From Bacteroidia bacterium (GTDB taxonomy: Bacteria > Bacteroidota > Bacteroidia > UKL13-3), in the NCBI GenBank assembly GCA_014376805.1, contig JACMQU010000119.1:1-50470 (forward strand): a stretch of DNA of 50,470 bases. Reading direction: 5' to 3'. Within the stretch, counting starts at the first letter, position 1; each line of letters begins with the position of its first letter. This document shows positions 27,265 through 35,661 of the stretch, one piece after another. The notes beneath the pieces are model-generated. The model saw only the letters and a program-made list of their open reading frames with translations, searched no databases and had not been told where the DNA came from. Position numbers and translations under genes: made by a program.

Positions 27265-29334
27265 TTACCTGTTTTTTATATATTCATAAGAAGCTATTTG
27301 CGAACTCACACCATCCTTGGTAGCAGAAACAAAATTGGTATCGTTAATGCCATCAAGTATACGAGCTTTAGTATGATCGTTTAGTTGAAGGTTTATAATG
27401 TCTTTAACAAATTTTTTAGCTTCTGGATGGTAGATAGGGAATGCACATTCTATCCGGTTATGCAGGTTGCGACTCATCCAGTCTGCAGAGGCAAGATATA
27501 TTTTCTCATTGCCATCATTCCCAAAAATATAAACCCTTGCATGTTCCAGAAAACGGTCAATTATACTTATTACGGTTATATTCTCGCTGCTGTTTCTGAT
27601 ACCTGGTACGAGGCAACAAACGCCTCTTATAATCAGGTTAATTTTAACGCCTGCATTACTGGCATCATATAGCTTTTTAATAATTTCAAAATCAACCAGC
27701 GAGTTCATTTTTGCAATGATATAAGCGGGTTTACCTTGCCGGGCATTTGATGCTTCATTTTCTATCAGTGCTACAAACTGTTTCTTCATAAAATCGGGTG
27801 CCACCAGCAAATGTTTAAACCCACTTCTTTTTAGGTTCACAAAAAGCATATCTGTTAGTGCATCTATTTCTTCAGTAATCCTGGTGTCTTTTGTAAACAA
27901 ACTGAAATCGCTGTAAATACGGGCGGTAACGCCATTATAATTACCTGTAGATAAGTGAGCATATTTTACAAGCTGGTTGTTTTCTTTGCGGTAAATCAGA
28001 CATAATTTGCAATGCACTTTCTGGCCGGGTTTACCAAAATGCACTTGTGCACCTGCTTCCTGTAATTGGTTGGTCCAGTATATATTTGATTCTTCATCAA
28101 AGCGCGCCTGAAGCTCCATTAATACCACCACCTTCTTACCATTTTTAACCGCATTAATTAATGCATTAACTACATTACTATGCCTGGCCACTCTGTATAA
28201 AGTAATAAGAATAGTAGTTACACAAGGATCGATAGCCGATTCCCGTAAAAATCTTATCAGGTAATCAAAACTCTGAAAAGGCTGGTGAATCAGAATGTCT
28301 TCTTTACTAATGGCATCAAACATTAGCTGTTCGCTGTCAAAGTTTTTCAAGGGTATCTGATACAGTGGCTCAAAATAATCTTTGGCTGAACCAACCTTAG
28401 GGAAATCCATAAAGTCTTTAAAGTTATGGTACCGTCCTCCGGGTATTAGATTTACATGTTTAAGCTCCATTTTTTTTACCAGTAATTCGAGCATTTCTTT
28501 TGGCATGCGTTCATCATACACAAAGCGTGTAGGAATGCCCTTCGATCTTTGCTTTAAACTTTTCTGGATTTTATCTAACAATGATCCGGAATAATCAGTT
28601 TCATCCTTTGAAATTTCATATTCCGCATCGCGTGTTAATTTGATAATGTAAGATTCAAAATATTCATAATCAAAAATTGAAAAGATATGATGCAGGTTGG
28701 CCCTGAGTATATTTTCAAGAAAAATTATATGGGTATATTCTGCTTTAACAGGCAATGAATAAAAGCGGTTAATCATACCCGTGGGTACTTCTATAATAGC
28801 ATGCTTAGGTTCTGCTCCGCTCTTGCTGTTTTTCATTCGTACAGCTAAATAAATACTCCGGTCCTTTAAGTGAGGAATTTGCTTTAAATCATCAATTACT
28901 ATCGGAAACAAGTTGTTTAAGATATGAGATGTAAAATAATTTTTAACAATTACTTTTTCTTCTTCATCTAATTCTTGCTCTTCTTTTAAAAATATTTTCC
29001 TCTTATTTAATTCAGGGATGATCTGTGTTTCGTAAACAGCGGTAAATCTGTCTTGTAAACTCACTACTATTCTTTGTATTTCAGACAATATTTCATCTGG
29101 CGACGATTGGTATTCATTAATTTGCTTTCTTCCGTTAATACGCTGTAATCTCCTTATCAGAGCTACTCGTACTCTGTAAAATTCATCTAGGTTTGAAGAA
29201 AATATTGCCATAAACCTCAGGCGTTCCATTAAAGGAGTATTTGGATCTTCCGCCTCCTGAAGTACTCGCTCATTAAAGTGCAGCCAGCTTATTTCACGAT
29301 CCTTGTATAAATATCCTTTTCTTTCTTTAATCAT
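27265..29334 (-). CDS. ppk1: Polyphosphate kinase 1
   Basis: PPK1 reversibly polymerises the gamma-phosphate of ATP into polyphosphate. The 689-aa protein has the N-terminal ISWLHFNERVLQEAED and MAIFSSNLDEFYRVR. The catalytic core includes LMELQARFDEESN and the HLSTGNYN block holding the phosphorylated histidine, and ends with SADWMSRNLHNRIE. Its length equals that of the E. coli enzyme. An exact -7 element lies 11 nt upstream of the start. It is one of three phosphate-related genes in the window, with phoU and pit, but they are not linked. Confidence 0.96.
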   Translation of the reverse strand: MIKERKGYLYKDREISWLHFNERVLQEAEDPNTPLMERLRFMAIFSSNLDEFYRVRVALIRRLQRINGRKQINEYQSSPDEILSEIQRIVVSLQDRFTAVYETQIIPELNKRKIFLKEEQELDEEEKVIVKNYFTSHILNNLFPIVIDDLKQIPHLKDRSIYLAVRMKNSKSGAEPKHAIIEVPTGMINRFYSLPVKAEYTHIIFLENILRANLHHIFSIFDYEYFESYIIKLTRDAEYEISKDETDYSGSLLDKIQKSLKQRSKGIPTRFVYDERMPKEMLELLVKKMELKHVNLIPGGRYHNFKDFMDFPKVGSAKDYFEPLYQIPLKNFDSEQLMFDAISKEDILIHQPFQSFDYLIRFLRESAIDPCVTTILITLYRVARHSNVVNALINAVKNGKKVVVLMELQARFDEESNIYWTNQLQEAGAQVHFGKPGQKVHCKLCLIYRKENNQLVKYAHLSTGNYNGVTARIYSDFSLFTKDTRITEEIDALTDMLFVNLKRSGFKHLLVAPDFMKKQFVALIENEASNARQGKPAYIIAKMNSLVDFEIIKKLYDASNAGVKINLIIRGVCCLVPGIRNSSENITVISIIDRFLEHARVYIFGNDGNEKIYLASADWMSRNLHNRIECAFPIYHPEAKKFVKDIINLQLNDHTKARILDGINDTNFVSATKDGVSSQIASYEYIKNR

Positions 29335-29344
29335 AATACTCAGA

Positions 29345-29352
29345 CAAAACTA
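29345..29352 (-). promoter_or_regulatory. -7 element TAGTTTTG of ppk1
   Basis: An exact TAnnTTTG match on the minus strand ending 10-11 nt before the ppk1 ATG. No TTTG was found 19 nt upstream. Confidence 0.4.
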
Positions 29353-29479
29353 CACTTTTGAAATATACATCATAATGCTAAAAACACATTTTAATATCTA
29401 AAAATAGTGAATAGTATGAATTTGTTAACTTTTTTTTAGGCACAATAATTGATTGTTGTCTTTTGTAAATTTCAATAGT

Positions 29480-29779
29480 ATGAAAAAGAATTTTATGGTT
29501 GAGTTGTTCTTACCGGAAGAAATGGATATAGATTTTATGCGCATGATTCCGGCACACCGCGCATATATTAATGAACTGATTAATGTTGGGTCCATTGTAA
29601 CTTATTCAATAAGTTTTGACCGTACCAAAGGCTGGATAATTTTTTCTGCCGAAGATGCCGCAGAAGTACTCGACATTGTTCAACAATTTCCCATACATCA
29701 GTTTATAACCATTGAGATTAGTGAATTATTTATTCATGACGGGGAATCCTTCAGGTTTCCAAAATTGAATTATAATTAG
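29480..29779 (+). CDS. Small dimeric alpha-beta barrel protein, muconolactone-isomerase-like
   Basis: This 99-aa protein (MKKNFMVELFLPEEMD... FIHDGESFRFPKLNY) has the length and strand/helix pattern of ferredoxin-like dimeric alpha-beta barrels such as muconolactone isomerase or YCII proteins. No catalytic residue can be assigned. I use the ATG at 29480; a longer reading would start at a TTG (29453). It is divergent from ppk1 and convergent with trxA. Confidence 0.5.
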   Translation: MKKNFMVELFLPEEMDIDFMRMIPAHRAYINELINVGSIVTYSISFDRTKGWIIFSAEDAAEVLDIVQQFPIHQFITIEISELFIHDGESFRFPKLNYN

Positions 29780-29811
29780 TTTTCTGAACCAAACATCTTT
29801 TAAAAATCAAT

Positions 29812-30111
29812 TTATTTGATATATTCTCCTATAAATGAAATAAGTTGATTGGTTTGAACAACCCCTGATTGTCGCCACAGGGTTTTTCCTGCCTTAAACA
29901 AAATCAAGGTTGGAACACCCTGTACCTGATAGAAAGCTGTTACCTCGGGATTTCGATCAATATCAACTTTAATTATTTTTAGTTTATCACCAACTTTTTC
30001 TGCGGTTTCTTTTAAAATGGGTGCCATCATTTTACAAGGGCCACACCATTCTGCACTAAAATCCACCAGTACAGGTACATCGCCGTTAATCATATCATTA
30101 AATTTAGACAT
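29812..30111 (-). CDS. trxA: Thioredoxin
   Basis: This cytoplasmic disulfide reductase is 99 aa, with AEWCGPCKMM (Cys23, Cys26), the buried Asp17 in LVDFSAEW, and the cis-proline in GVPTLILFK. The absence of a signal peptide distinguishes it from envelope thioredoxins. It stands alone between two plus-strand genes. Confidence 0.95.
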   Translation of the reverse strand: MSKFNDMINGDVPVLVDFSAEWCGPCKMMAPILKETAEKVGDKLKIIKVDIDRNPEVTAFYQVQGVPTLILFKAGKTLWRQSGVVQTNQLISFIGEYIK

Positions 30112-30276
30112 ATTGTAAAGTATTAATTTATTTTCTTCCTTATAATTTGGTAAAGGTAGCCGTTAATAAAATGGGGTAAATCACTATTATTTATATGATT
30201 TACATCTTAATAAGTATAAATAAAATTTTTTCTGAAACCCATTAGCCTTTAATTTGCGTTTAAACCGCAACCATGT

Positions 30277-31401
30277 ATGAGAATAGCTTTTGATGCCAAA
30301 AGAATTTTTAATAACCACACCGGTTTGGGAAATTATGCACGTGCGCTTACTTCGCAATTGGTTCACCTTTACCCACAACATGTTTTTGATTTCTATACAC
30401 CCGGTATAGGGGGGTTTAAGAATTTTATTTCAGGTATGCCAAATGTTAATATTATAATTCCCTCTACTTTTATTTCAAGGGCTTTACCGGGCTTATGGCG
30501 AAACCGGGGCATGCTAAAAGAAATGGTTAAAAACAAAACACAACTGTATCATGGCTTAAGTAATGAACTGCCAATTGGTATAGAACTTACAAATATCCGT
30601 TCGGTGGTAACCATTCACGACCTTATCTTTTTGCATTATCCTCAAAATTATTCCTGGCCCGACAGACAGATTTATAAAAGTAAATTCAGATCAGCGGTTA
30701 ATCGGGCCGACAAGGTAATAGCAGCCAGTAAACAAACAAAAGCCGACATTGTACATTTTTATGGTACAGCTCCCGATAAAATTGAAGTGATCTACCAGAG
30801 TTGTGATAGGGCATTTGATGCCATTTATACAACAGCAGACAAAGCAGAAATCACCAAACGATATTTATTGCCTGAACAGTTTATTTTAAGCGTAGGCACC
30901 TTAGAAAAGAGAAAAAACCAATTGGGGTTATTAAAGGCATTCAGCATGGCAAAACTTCCGGGCATGCATTTGGTATTAATAGGTAAAAAGGGAGATGCCT
31001 ATAAAGAAATCATTGAATTTATTGGTTTAAGCCAATTACAAGACCGGGTAATTATTTTAAACCGGGTTGATTTTAAAGATCTACCGGGTCTATATCAAAT
31101 GGCTCATTTATTTGTATATCCCAGTTTTTATGAAGGCTTTGGAATTCCGGTTTTGGAAGCATTAAAAAGCGGTGTACCTGTAATTACCTCTGGCATTTCC
31201 TCTCTTCCTGAAGTTGCCGGTGAGGCGGCTGTTTTGGTTGACCCTAAAAACACAACTGAAATGGTTAATGCACTGGTGAGCGTATGTTTTAATGAAAAAT
31301 TACGTACGCAATTAAGAGCAGCAGCTAAGAAACAGATTAAACTGTTTGATACAGTTATTTTAGCTAAGCAGGTGATGGCAGTATATGAGAAGTTGATTTA
31401 A
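30277..31401 (+). CDS. GT4 family glycosyltransferase
   Basis: This 374-aa GT-B glycosyltransferase begins with MRIAFDAKRIFNNHTGLGNYAR, has VVTIHDLIFLHYP near 110, and carries the retaining EX7E motif in EGFGIPVLEAL near 290. The C-terminal nucleotide-sugar domain includes LSVGTLEKRKNQ. Such enzymes add mannose or related sugars to LPS or other glycans. A second ATG lies 3 nt upstream. The CCA-adding enzyme gene starts 2 nt after its stop, so the two are cotranscribed. Substrate unknown. Confidence 0.85.
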   Translation: MRIAFDAKRIFNNHTGLGNYARALTSQLVHLYPQHVFDFYTPGIGGFKNFISGMPNVNIIIPSTFISRALPGLWRNRGMLKEMVKNKTQLYHGLSNELPIGIELTNIRSVVTIHDLIFLHYPQNYSWPDRQIYKSKFRSAVNRADKVIAASKQTKADIVHFYGTAPDKIEVIYQSCDRAFDAIYTTADKAEITKRYLLPEQFILSVGTLEKRKNQLGLLKAFSMAKLPGMHLVLIGKKGDAYKEIIEFIGLSQLQDRVIILNRVDFKDLPGLYQMAHLFVYPSFYEGFGIPVLEALKSGVPVITSGISSLPEVAGEAAVLVDPKNTTEMVNALVSVCFNEKLRTQLRAAAKKQIKLFDTVILAKQVMAVYEKLI

Positions 31402-31403
31402 AT

Positions 31404-32846
31404 GTGTTTACATTTGCCGCTGTGAAAATTGAATTGAAAGATCCTGTATTCGGGCAGTTAGCCGCCTTAGCGGATAAGTTACAAATTCAGACATTTGTGG
31501 TAGGCGGATATGTTCGGGATTTGTTTTTAAATCGTACTTCTAAAGATGTTGACATTGTTGTAGTAGGTGATGGAATTGAATTTGCAAAAGCCTTTGCCGC
31601 ATTACTTCCCGAAAAAACAGACTTCGCGGTCTTTAAAACATATGGAACAGCCATGGTTAAAACTACTGACTGGGAGATAGAATTTGTTGGAGCCCGTAAA
31701 GAAAGTTATCAGCGCGATAGCCGCAAACCGGATGTGGAGGCTGGTTCTATAAAAGAAGATCAGTTACGGCGCGATTTTACTATGAATGCTTTAGCAATTA
31801 GTTTAAATGCCGGTAATCTGTTTGAATTGGTTGACCCTTTTAATGGGGTAGAGGATTTGGAGAAAAAGGTAATAAAAACCCCTTTAGATCCTGGAATTAC
31901 ATTTGACGATGATCCTTTGCGAATGATGCGTGCTATTCGTTTTTCTACTCAGTTAGATTTTTATATTGATCCGGTTACTTTTAACGCTATTAAATTATAT
32001 GCCGGCAGAATAAAAATTGTTTCAGCAGAAAGAATTACAGAGGAGTTTCATAAAATAATGGCTAGTAAAAAACCGGGCAAAGGTTTGAACCAACTTTTTG
32101 AAGCAGGCCTTTTACAAATTATTTTTCCTGAACTTTATGCCATGCAGGGCGTTGAAGTAATTAATAAACAGGCCCATAAAGATAACTTTTACCACACTTT
32201 ACAGGTTTTGGATAATATTTGTCTGGAAACAAATAACATTTGGTTAAGATGGGCAGCCTTACTGCACGATATAGGTAAACCAAGCTGTAAACGTTTTACA
32301 CCTGCAGAAGGCGGATGGACTTTTCATGGGCATGAAGACAAAGGAAGCCGCATGGTATCAAATATTTTCAGACGGCTGAAACTTCCTCTAAACGAAAAAA
32401 TGAAATATGTAGAGAAACTGGTAGCATTGCATCACCGCCCTAAAGCCTTAGCCGAACAAGGTGTTACCGATTCTGCCATCAGACGTTTAATTGTAGATAC
32501 TGAAGCAGACCTGGATGATTTATTTACCCTATGCCGCGCAGATATGACTAGCCGAAACCAGGAAAAAATTAAGTATTACCGTTCTAATTTATTAAAGGTT
32601 CAGCAATTGGTTAACGAAGTGGAAGAGCGGGATGCCTTACGCAATTGGCAGCCGCCGGTTACAGGAGAGGATATTATGATGTATTTTAATATCAAACCTT
32701 CTAAAGAAGTTGGCATTATAAAAAATGAAATCAGAGAAGCAATTCTCGAAGGCAAAATCAAAAATAATTTTGAAGAAGCCAAAGTACTGATGATAGAAAT
32801 TGGACAACAATTAGGGCTGACAGGAAAATTATTGGATCAAAATTAA
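31404..32846 (+). CDS. cca: CCA tRNA nucleotidyltransferase with HD domain
   Basis: The enzyme adds or repairs the CCA end of tRNA. The nucleotidyltransferase head shows VVGGYVRDL and the metal-binding KDVDIVV (Asp48, Asp50). RRDFTMNALA and DDPLRMMRAIRFS follow, then an HD phosphohydrolase domain (AALLHDIGKP) and a C-terminal helical tail. The 480-aa length fits Bacteroidota CCA enzymes with HD. The start is a GTG at 31404; another GTG at 31422 is possible. It follows the glycosyltransferase gene by 2 nt. Confidence 0.92.
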   Translation: MFTFAAVKIELKDPVFGQLAALADKLQIQTFVVGGYVRDLFLNRTSKDVDIVVVGDGIEFAKAFAALLPEKTDFAVFKTYGTAMVKTTDWEIEFVGARKESYQRDSRKPDVEAGSIKEDQLRRDFTMNALAISLNAGNLFELVDPFNGVEDLEKKVIKTPLDPGITFDDDPLRMMRAIRFSTQLDFYIDPVTFNAIKLYAGRIKIVSAERITEEFHKIMASKKPGKGLNQLFEAGLLQIIFPELYAMQGVEVINKQAHKDNFYHTLQVLDNICLETNNIWLRWAALLHDIGKPSCKRFTPAEGGWTFHGHEDKGSRMVSNIFRRLKLPLNEKMKYVEKLVALHHRPKALAEQGVTDSAIRRLIVDTEADLDDLFTLCRADMTSRNQEKIKYYRSNLLKVQQLVNEVEERDALRNWQPPVTGEDIMMYFNIKPSKEVGIIKNEIREAILEGKIKNNFEEAKVLMIEIGQQLGLTGKLLDQN

Positions 32847-32936
32847 ATTTTTTAAAAATAAATTATTTGTTGTTTACATTTTATAGTTGCAGCATTGAAA
32901 AAAAATATGAAATTCGCAATACCTAAAATTTAATGC

Positions 32937-33548
32937 ATGGCTGTTTATAAATTTAAAGTTTCTTTTGAAGATTACGAAGATATTAATCGGATTATAGAAA
33001 TTAAATCAACACAAACTTTCTTAGATTTTCATAAGTCGATTCTGGAAAGTATCGGTTTTGATGATAAACAGATGGCTTCTTTTTACATGAGTAATGATAG
33101 TTGGAAAAAAGGTCAGGAGATAACTTTAATAGACATGTCTGATAATCCTGAAAACCCTGTTCCGGTTATGGCAAAAGCTAAGTTAAGCCAATATATTATT
33201 GATCCGCATCAAAAAATCTTTTATGTGTATGATTTTATTGAGTGCTGGTCGTTACTCATTGAACTTGTTTCAATAAGTGTTTCAGAAAATCCTAAAACAA
33301 AATATCCTGCTATTTTAAAAAGCACAGGTCTGCCTCCAAAACAACATGATAAAGTGCAACGTTTTGGTTTGGTAAATGACAATGAATTTGATGAAATCAC
33401 CAAAAATTATCTTACGCGTGCAGAAGAGGTTTCCGGAGGAATTTCTGAAGATGAAGTAGATGAATTTGGTTTATTTGAAAACGGTGAAGGTGGGGGAGAT
33501 GAGGAAACTGAACCCACTTCAGACCATGGACCGGAAGAACTTAATTAG
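32937..33548 (+). CDS. pRiA4b ORF-3-like (IS1096 TnpR-type) protein
   Basis: This 203-aa protein shows the plasmid pRiA4b ORF-3 fold: YKFKVSFEDYEDINRIIEI at the start, FHKSILESIGFDDKQMASFYM, and IFYVYDFIECWSLLIEL. An acidic tail (EDEVDEFG... GGGDEETEP) ends it. The family is common in Bacteroidota chromosomes, and its function is unknown despite its link to mobile elements in name. No transposase or inverted repeats are near. It lies 90 nt after cca. Confidence 0.75.
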   Translation: MAVYKFKVSFEDYEDINRIIEIKSTQTFLDFHKSILESIGFDDKQMASFYMSNDSWKKGQEITLIDMSDNPENPVPVMAKAKLSQYIIDPHQKIFYVYDFIECWSLLIELVSISVSENPKTKYPAILKSTGLPPKQHDKVQRFGLVNDNEFDEITKNYLTRAEEVSGGISEDEVDEFGLFENGEGGGDEETEPTSDHGPEELN

Positions 33549-33699
33549 CCAAATTATACTAAGTACAGGGAATAATAAAACATAAAAATTTTTTCCAAAT
33601 AAACCAACTTTTATATTCGCAGTACATCATATCTTCTAATAGTAAATTTAATTTTTCATTCGCACTGGATTTTTTATTTTAAGAATTTCAACTTACGCC

Positions 33700-34470
33700 A
33701 TGTTTAAACTAAACCTCAAAAGACCACTCATTGTATTTGATCTCGAAACCACAGGAATCAGTATTTCAAATGATAGTATAGTAGAAATTTGTTGCATCAA
33801 AATTTTTCCTGATGGAAGCGAGCAGGTTAAAACCCAGCGAATTAATCCTGGTAGGCCAATTCCCCCGGAAAACAGCGCTATACATGGTATTACAGACGCT
33901 GATGTTGCTGATAAACCTACCTTCGCTATGTTGGCTAAAGAGTTTGCCTTATTTATGCAGGGTTGTGATTTTGCCGGATTTAATTCTAATAAGTTTGATT
34001 TTCCTATGTTGGTGGAAGAGTTTTTAAGGGCAGGTGTAGAATTTGATGCAGAGAACAGAAAATTTATTGACGCACAAAGAATTTATCATACAATGGAACC
34101 CCGAAACTTAGCAGCTGCTTATAAATTTTATTGCAATCAACCACTTGAAAATGCCCATAGTGCAGAAGCAGATACGCGTGCAACTTATGAGGTATTAAAA
34201 GCACAAGTGCAACATTATGATGTAATGGAAAATAACCTTGATTTTTTATGTAAGTATTCTGGGCAAAATAACAATGTAGACCTGGCAGGGCGAATGATTT
34301 ATAACCCTGATGGAAAGGAAGTTTTTAATTTTGGCAAACACCGGGGCAAATCTGTTGATGAGGTATTAAAAAATGATACCGGTTATTTTAAATGGATGAT
34401 GGATGGCGACTTTTCTTTAGATACAAAACGCAGGTTAACACAAATAAAACTAAGAGGAAAGTTTAACTAA
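33700..34470 (+). CDS. DEDDh 3'-5' exonuclease with ExoX-like C-terminus
   Basis: The N-terminal DnaQ-type exonuclease domain has FDLETTG (Asp14, Glu16), FNSNKFDFPML, and HSAEADTRATYEVL, giving the DEDDh set. The C-terminal FGKHRGKSVDEVL...YFKWMMDGDF segment is the short domain found in ExoX-like proteins. This 256-aa protein is likely a DNA repair or proofreading-type exonuclease, not the polymerase-bound epsilon subunit, since the clamp motif is not evident. TATATTCG at 33611-33618 is a possible -7 element. Confidence 0.87.
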   Translation: MFKLNLKRPLIVFDLETTGISISNDSIVEICCIKIFPDGSEQVKTQRINPGRPIPPENSAIHGITDADVADKPTFAMLAKEFALFMQGCDFAGFNSNKFDFPMLVEEFLRAGVEFDAENRKFIDAQRIYHTMEPRNLAAAYKFYCNQPLENAHSAEADTRATYEVLKAQVQHYDVMENNLDFLCKYSGQNNNVDLAGRMIYNPDGKEVFNFGKHRGKSVDEVLKNDTGYFKWMMDGDFSLDTKRRLTQIKLRGKFN

Positions 34471-34521
34471 AAGTGTAGTAACGCTTCTTTTAAATAAATA
34501 GTTTATAACTATACACCACAC

Positions 34522-35502
34522 TTAATTGTTATCTATAGGTTCCATCGTTATAACCACATTACCGGTTTTCTCTCCTGTTTCTACATATTTAGTTGCTTCT
34601 ATAATTTGTGCTAAACTATAGACCTTGTCTATAATTGCTTTATAATTCCCGCTCTCAATTAGTTGCTTAAAAAACAAGATGTCTTTTTTACTGTCTGTTG
34701 GTATAGGAAACTTTACCTTTTTACCTCCAAAAATTGGCGTAAACAGTGCTAAAAAAACGTTCTGAGATAAATAACCAAGTTCAGTTGAAAAATAAACACC
34801 TCCTGGTTTTAAAATTTTTTTACACTTAAAAAATGAACTCTTACCTACTGCATCTAAAACAACATCATACAATTCGCTGCATTTTGTAAAATCTTCTTTT
34901 GTGTAATCAACTACTTTATCAGCACCCAATAATTTAATTAATTCAAAATTTTTTGCAGTACATACGGCCGTAATTTCTGCACCATAATATCTGGCAAGCT
35001 GAACACATGCCGAACCAATAGACCCACTGGCACCATTAATAAGAATTTTTGGCACCTTCTTAAAATCAATTTTACTCAGGAGGTTCATTCCAAGCATTAA
35101 TCCGTCGCAAACAGCCGCAGCCTGCTGATAGGACATATTAGAAGGTTTGATGGTGATTGATTTATTTTCTGAAATACATATATATTCTGCATGTGTTCCA
35201 AAATTGTAAGTACTTAATCCAAAAACCTGGTCGCCCGTTTTAAAAGCTTTAACATTTTTACCTGTTAATTCAATCACACCCGCCAGCTCATTACCTAATA
35301 TATGTTTTTTGGGTTTAAATAAACCACTAATTAATCTAATTACAAGGTACTCGGGACTTCGAAAACCACAGTCTGTTCTGTTTACTGTTGTTGCATGTAT
35401 TTTAACAAGTACCTCGTTGTCTTTAGGAACAGGTTTTTCAACTTCTTTTATTTCCAGTACTTCCGGTGGTCCGTAGCGGGTATTTATACTTGCTTTCATC
35501 AT
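34522..35502 (-). CDS. MDR family NAD(P)-dependent alcohol dehydrogenase/quinone oxidoreductase
   Basis: This 326-aa zinc-free medium-chain dehydrogenase/reductase has the GroES-like N-terminal domain (HILGNELAGVIELTGKNV), nucleotide-binding INGASGSIGSACVQLA near 155, and TGKNVKAFKTGDQVFG. The usual zinc cysteine cluster is absent, as in quinone oxidoreductases. Substrate cannot be told. It is a single gene. Confidence 0.82.
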   Translation of the reverse strand: MMKASINTRYGPPEVLEIKEVEKPVPKDNEVLVKIHATTVNRTDCGFRSPEYLVIRLISGLFKPKKHILGNELAGVIELTGKNVKAFKTGDQVFGLSTYNFGTHAEYICISENKSITIKPSNMSYQQAAAVCDGLMLGMNLLSKIDFKKVPKILINGASGSIGSACVQLARYYGAEITAVCTAKNFELIKLLGADKVVDYTKEDFTKCSELYDVVLDAVGKSSFFKCKKILKPGGVYFSTELGYLSQNVFLALFTPIFGGKKVKFPIPTDSKKDILFFKQLIESGNYKAIIDKVYSLAQIIEATKYVETGEKTGNVVITMEPIDNN

Positions 35503-35661
35503 ACGTTATTAGTTTCTAATATCGGTTTACCGGATATTAAAGGAAAGTTATTGATTTTATATTGTTTAAAATCCGGGAGCAAATATATGAGAGTATCAGG
35601 GATAGATATTTAGTATTGGGTTCAACCCTGATTAATAAATTACGAAAATTATTGTAAGAAT

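Noticed and set aside
32937..33548. Mobile element at the pRiA4b ORF-3-like gene
   Set aside because: The family name refers to an IS passenger, but no transposase, inverted repeat or target duplication is visible, and such genes are common as stable chromosomal genes in Bacteroidota.
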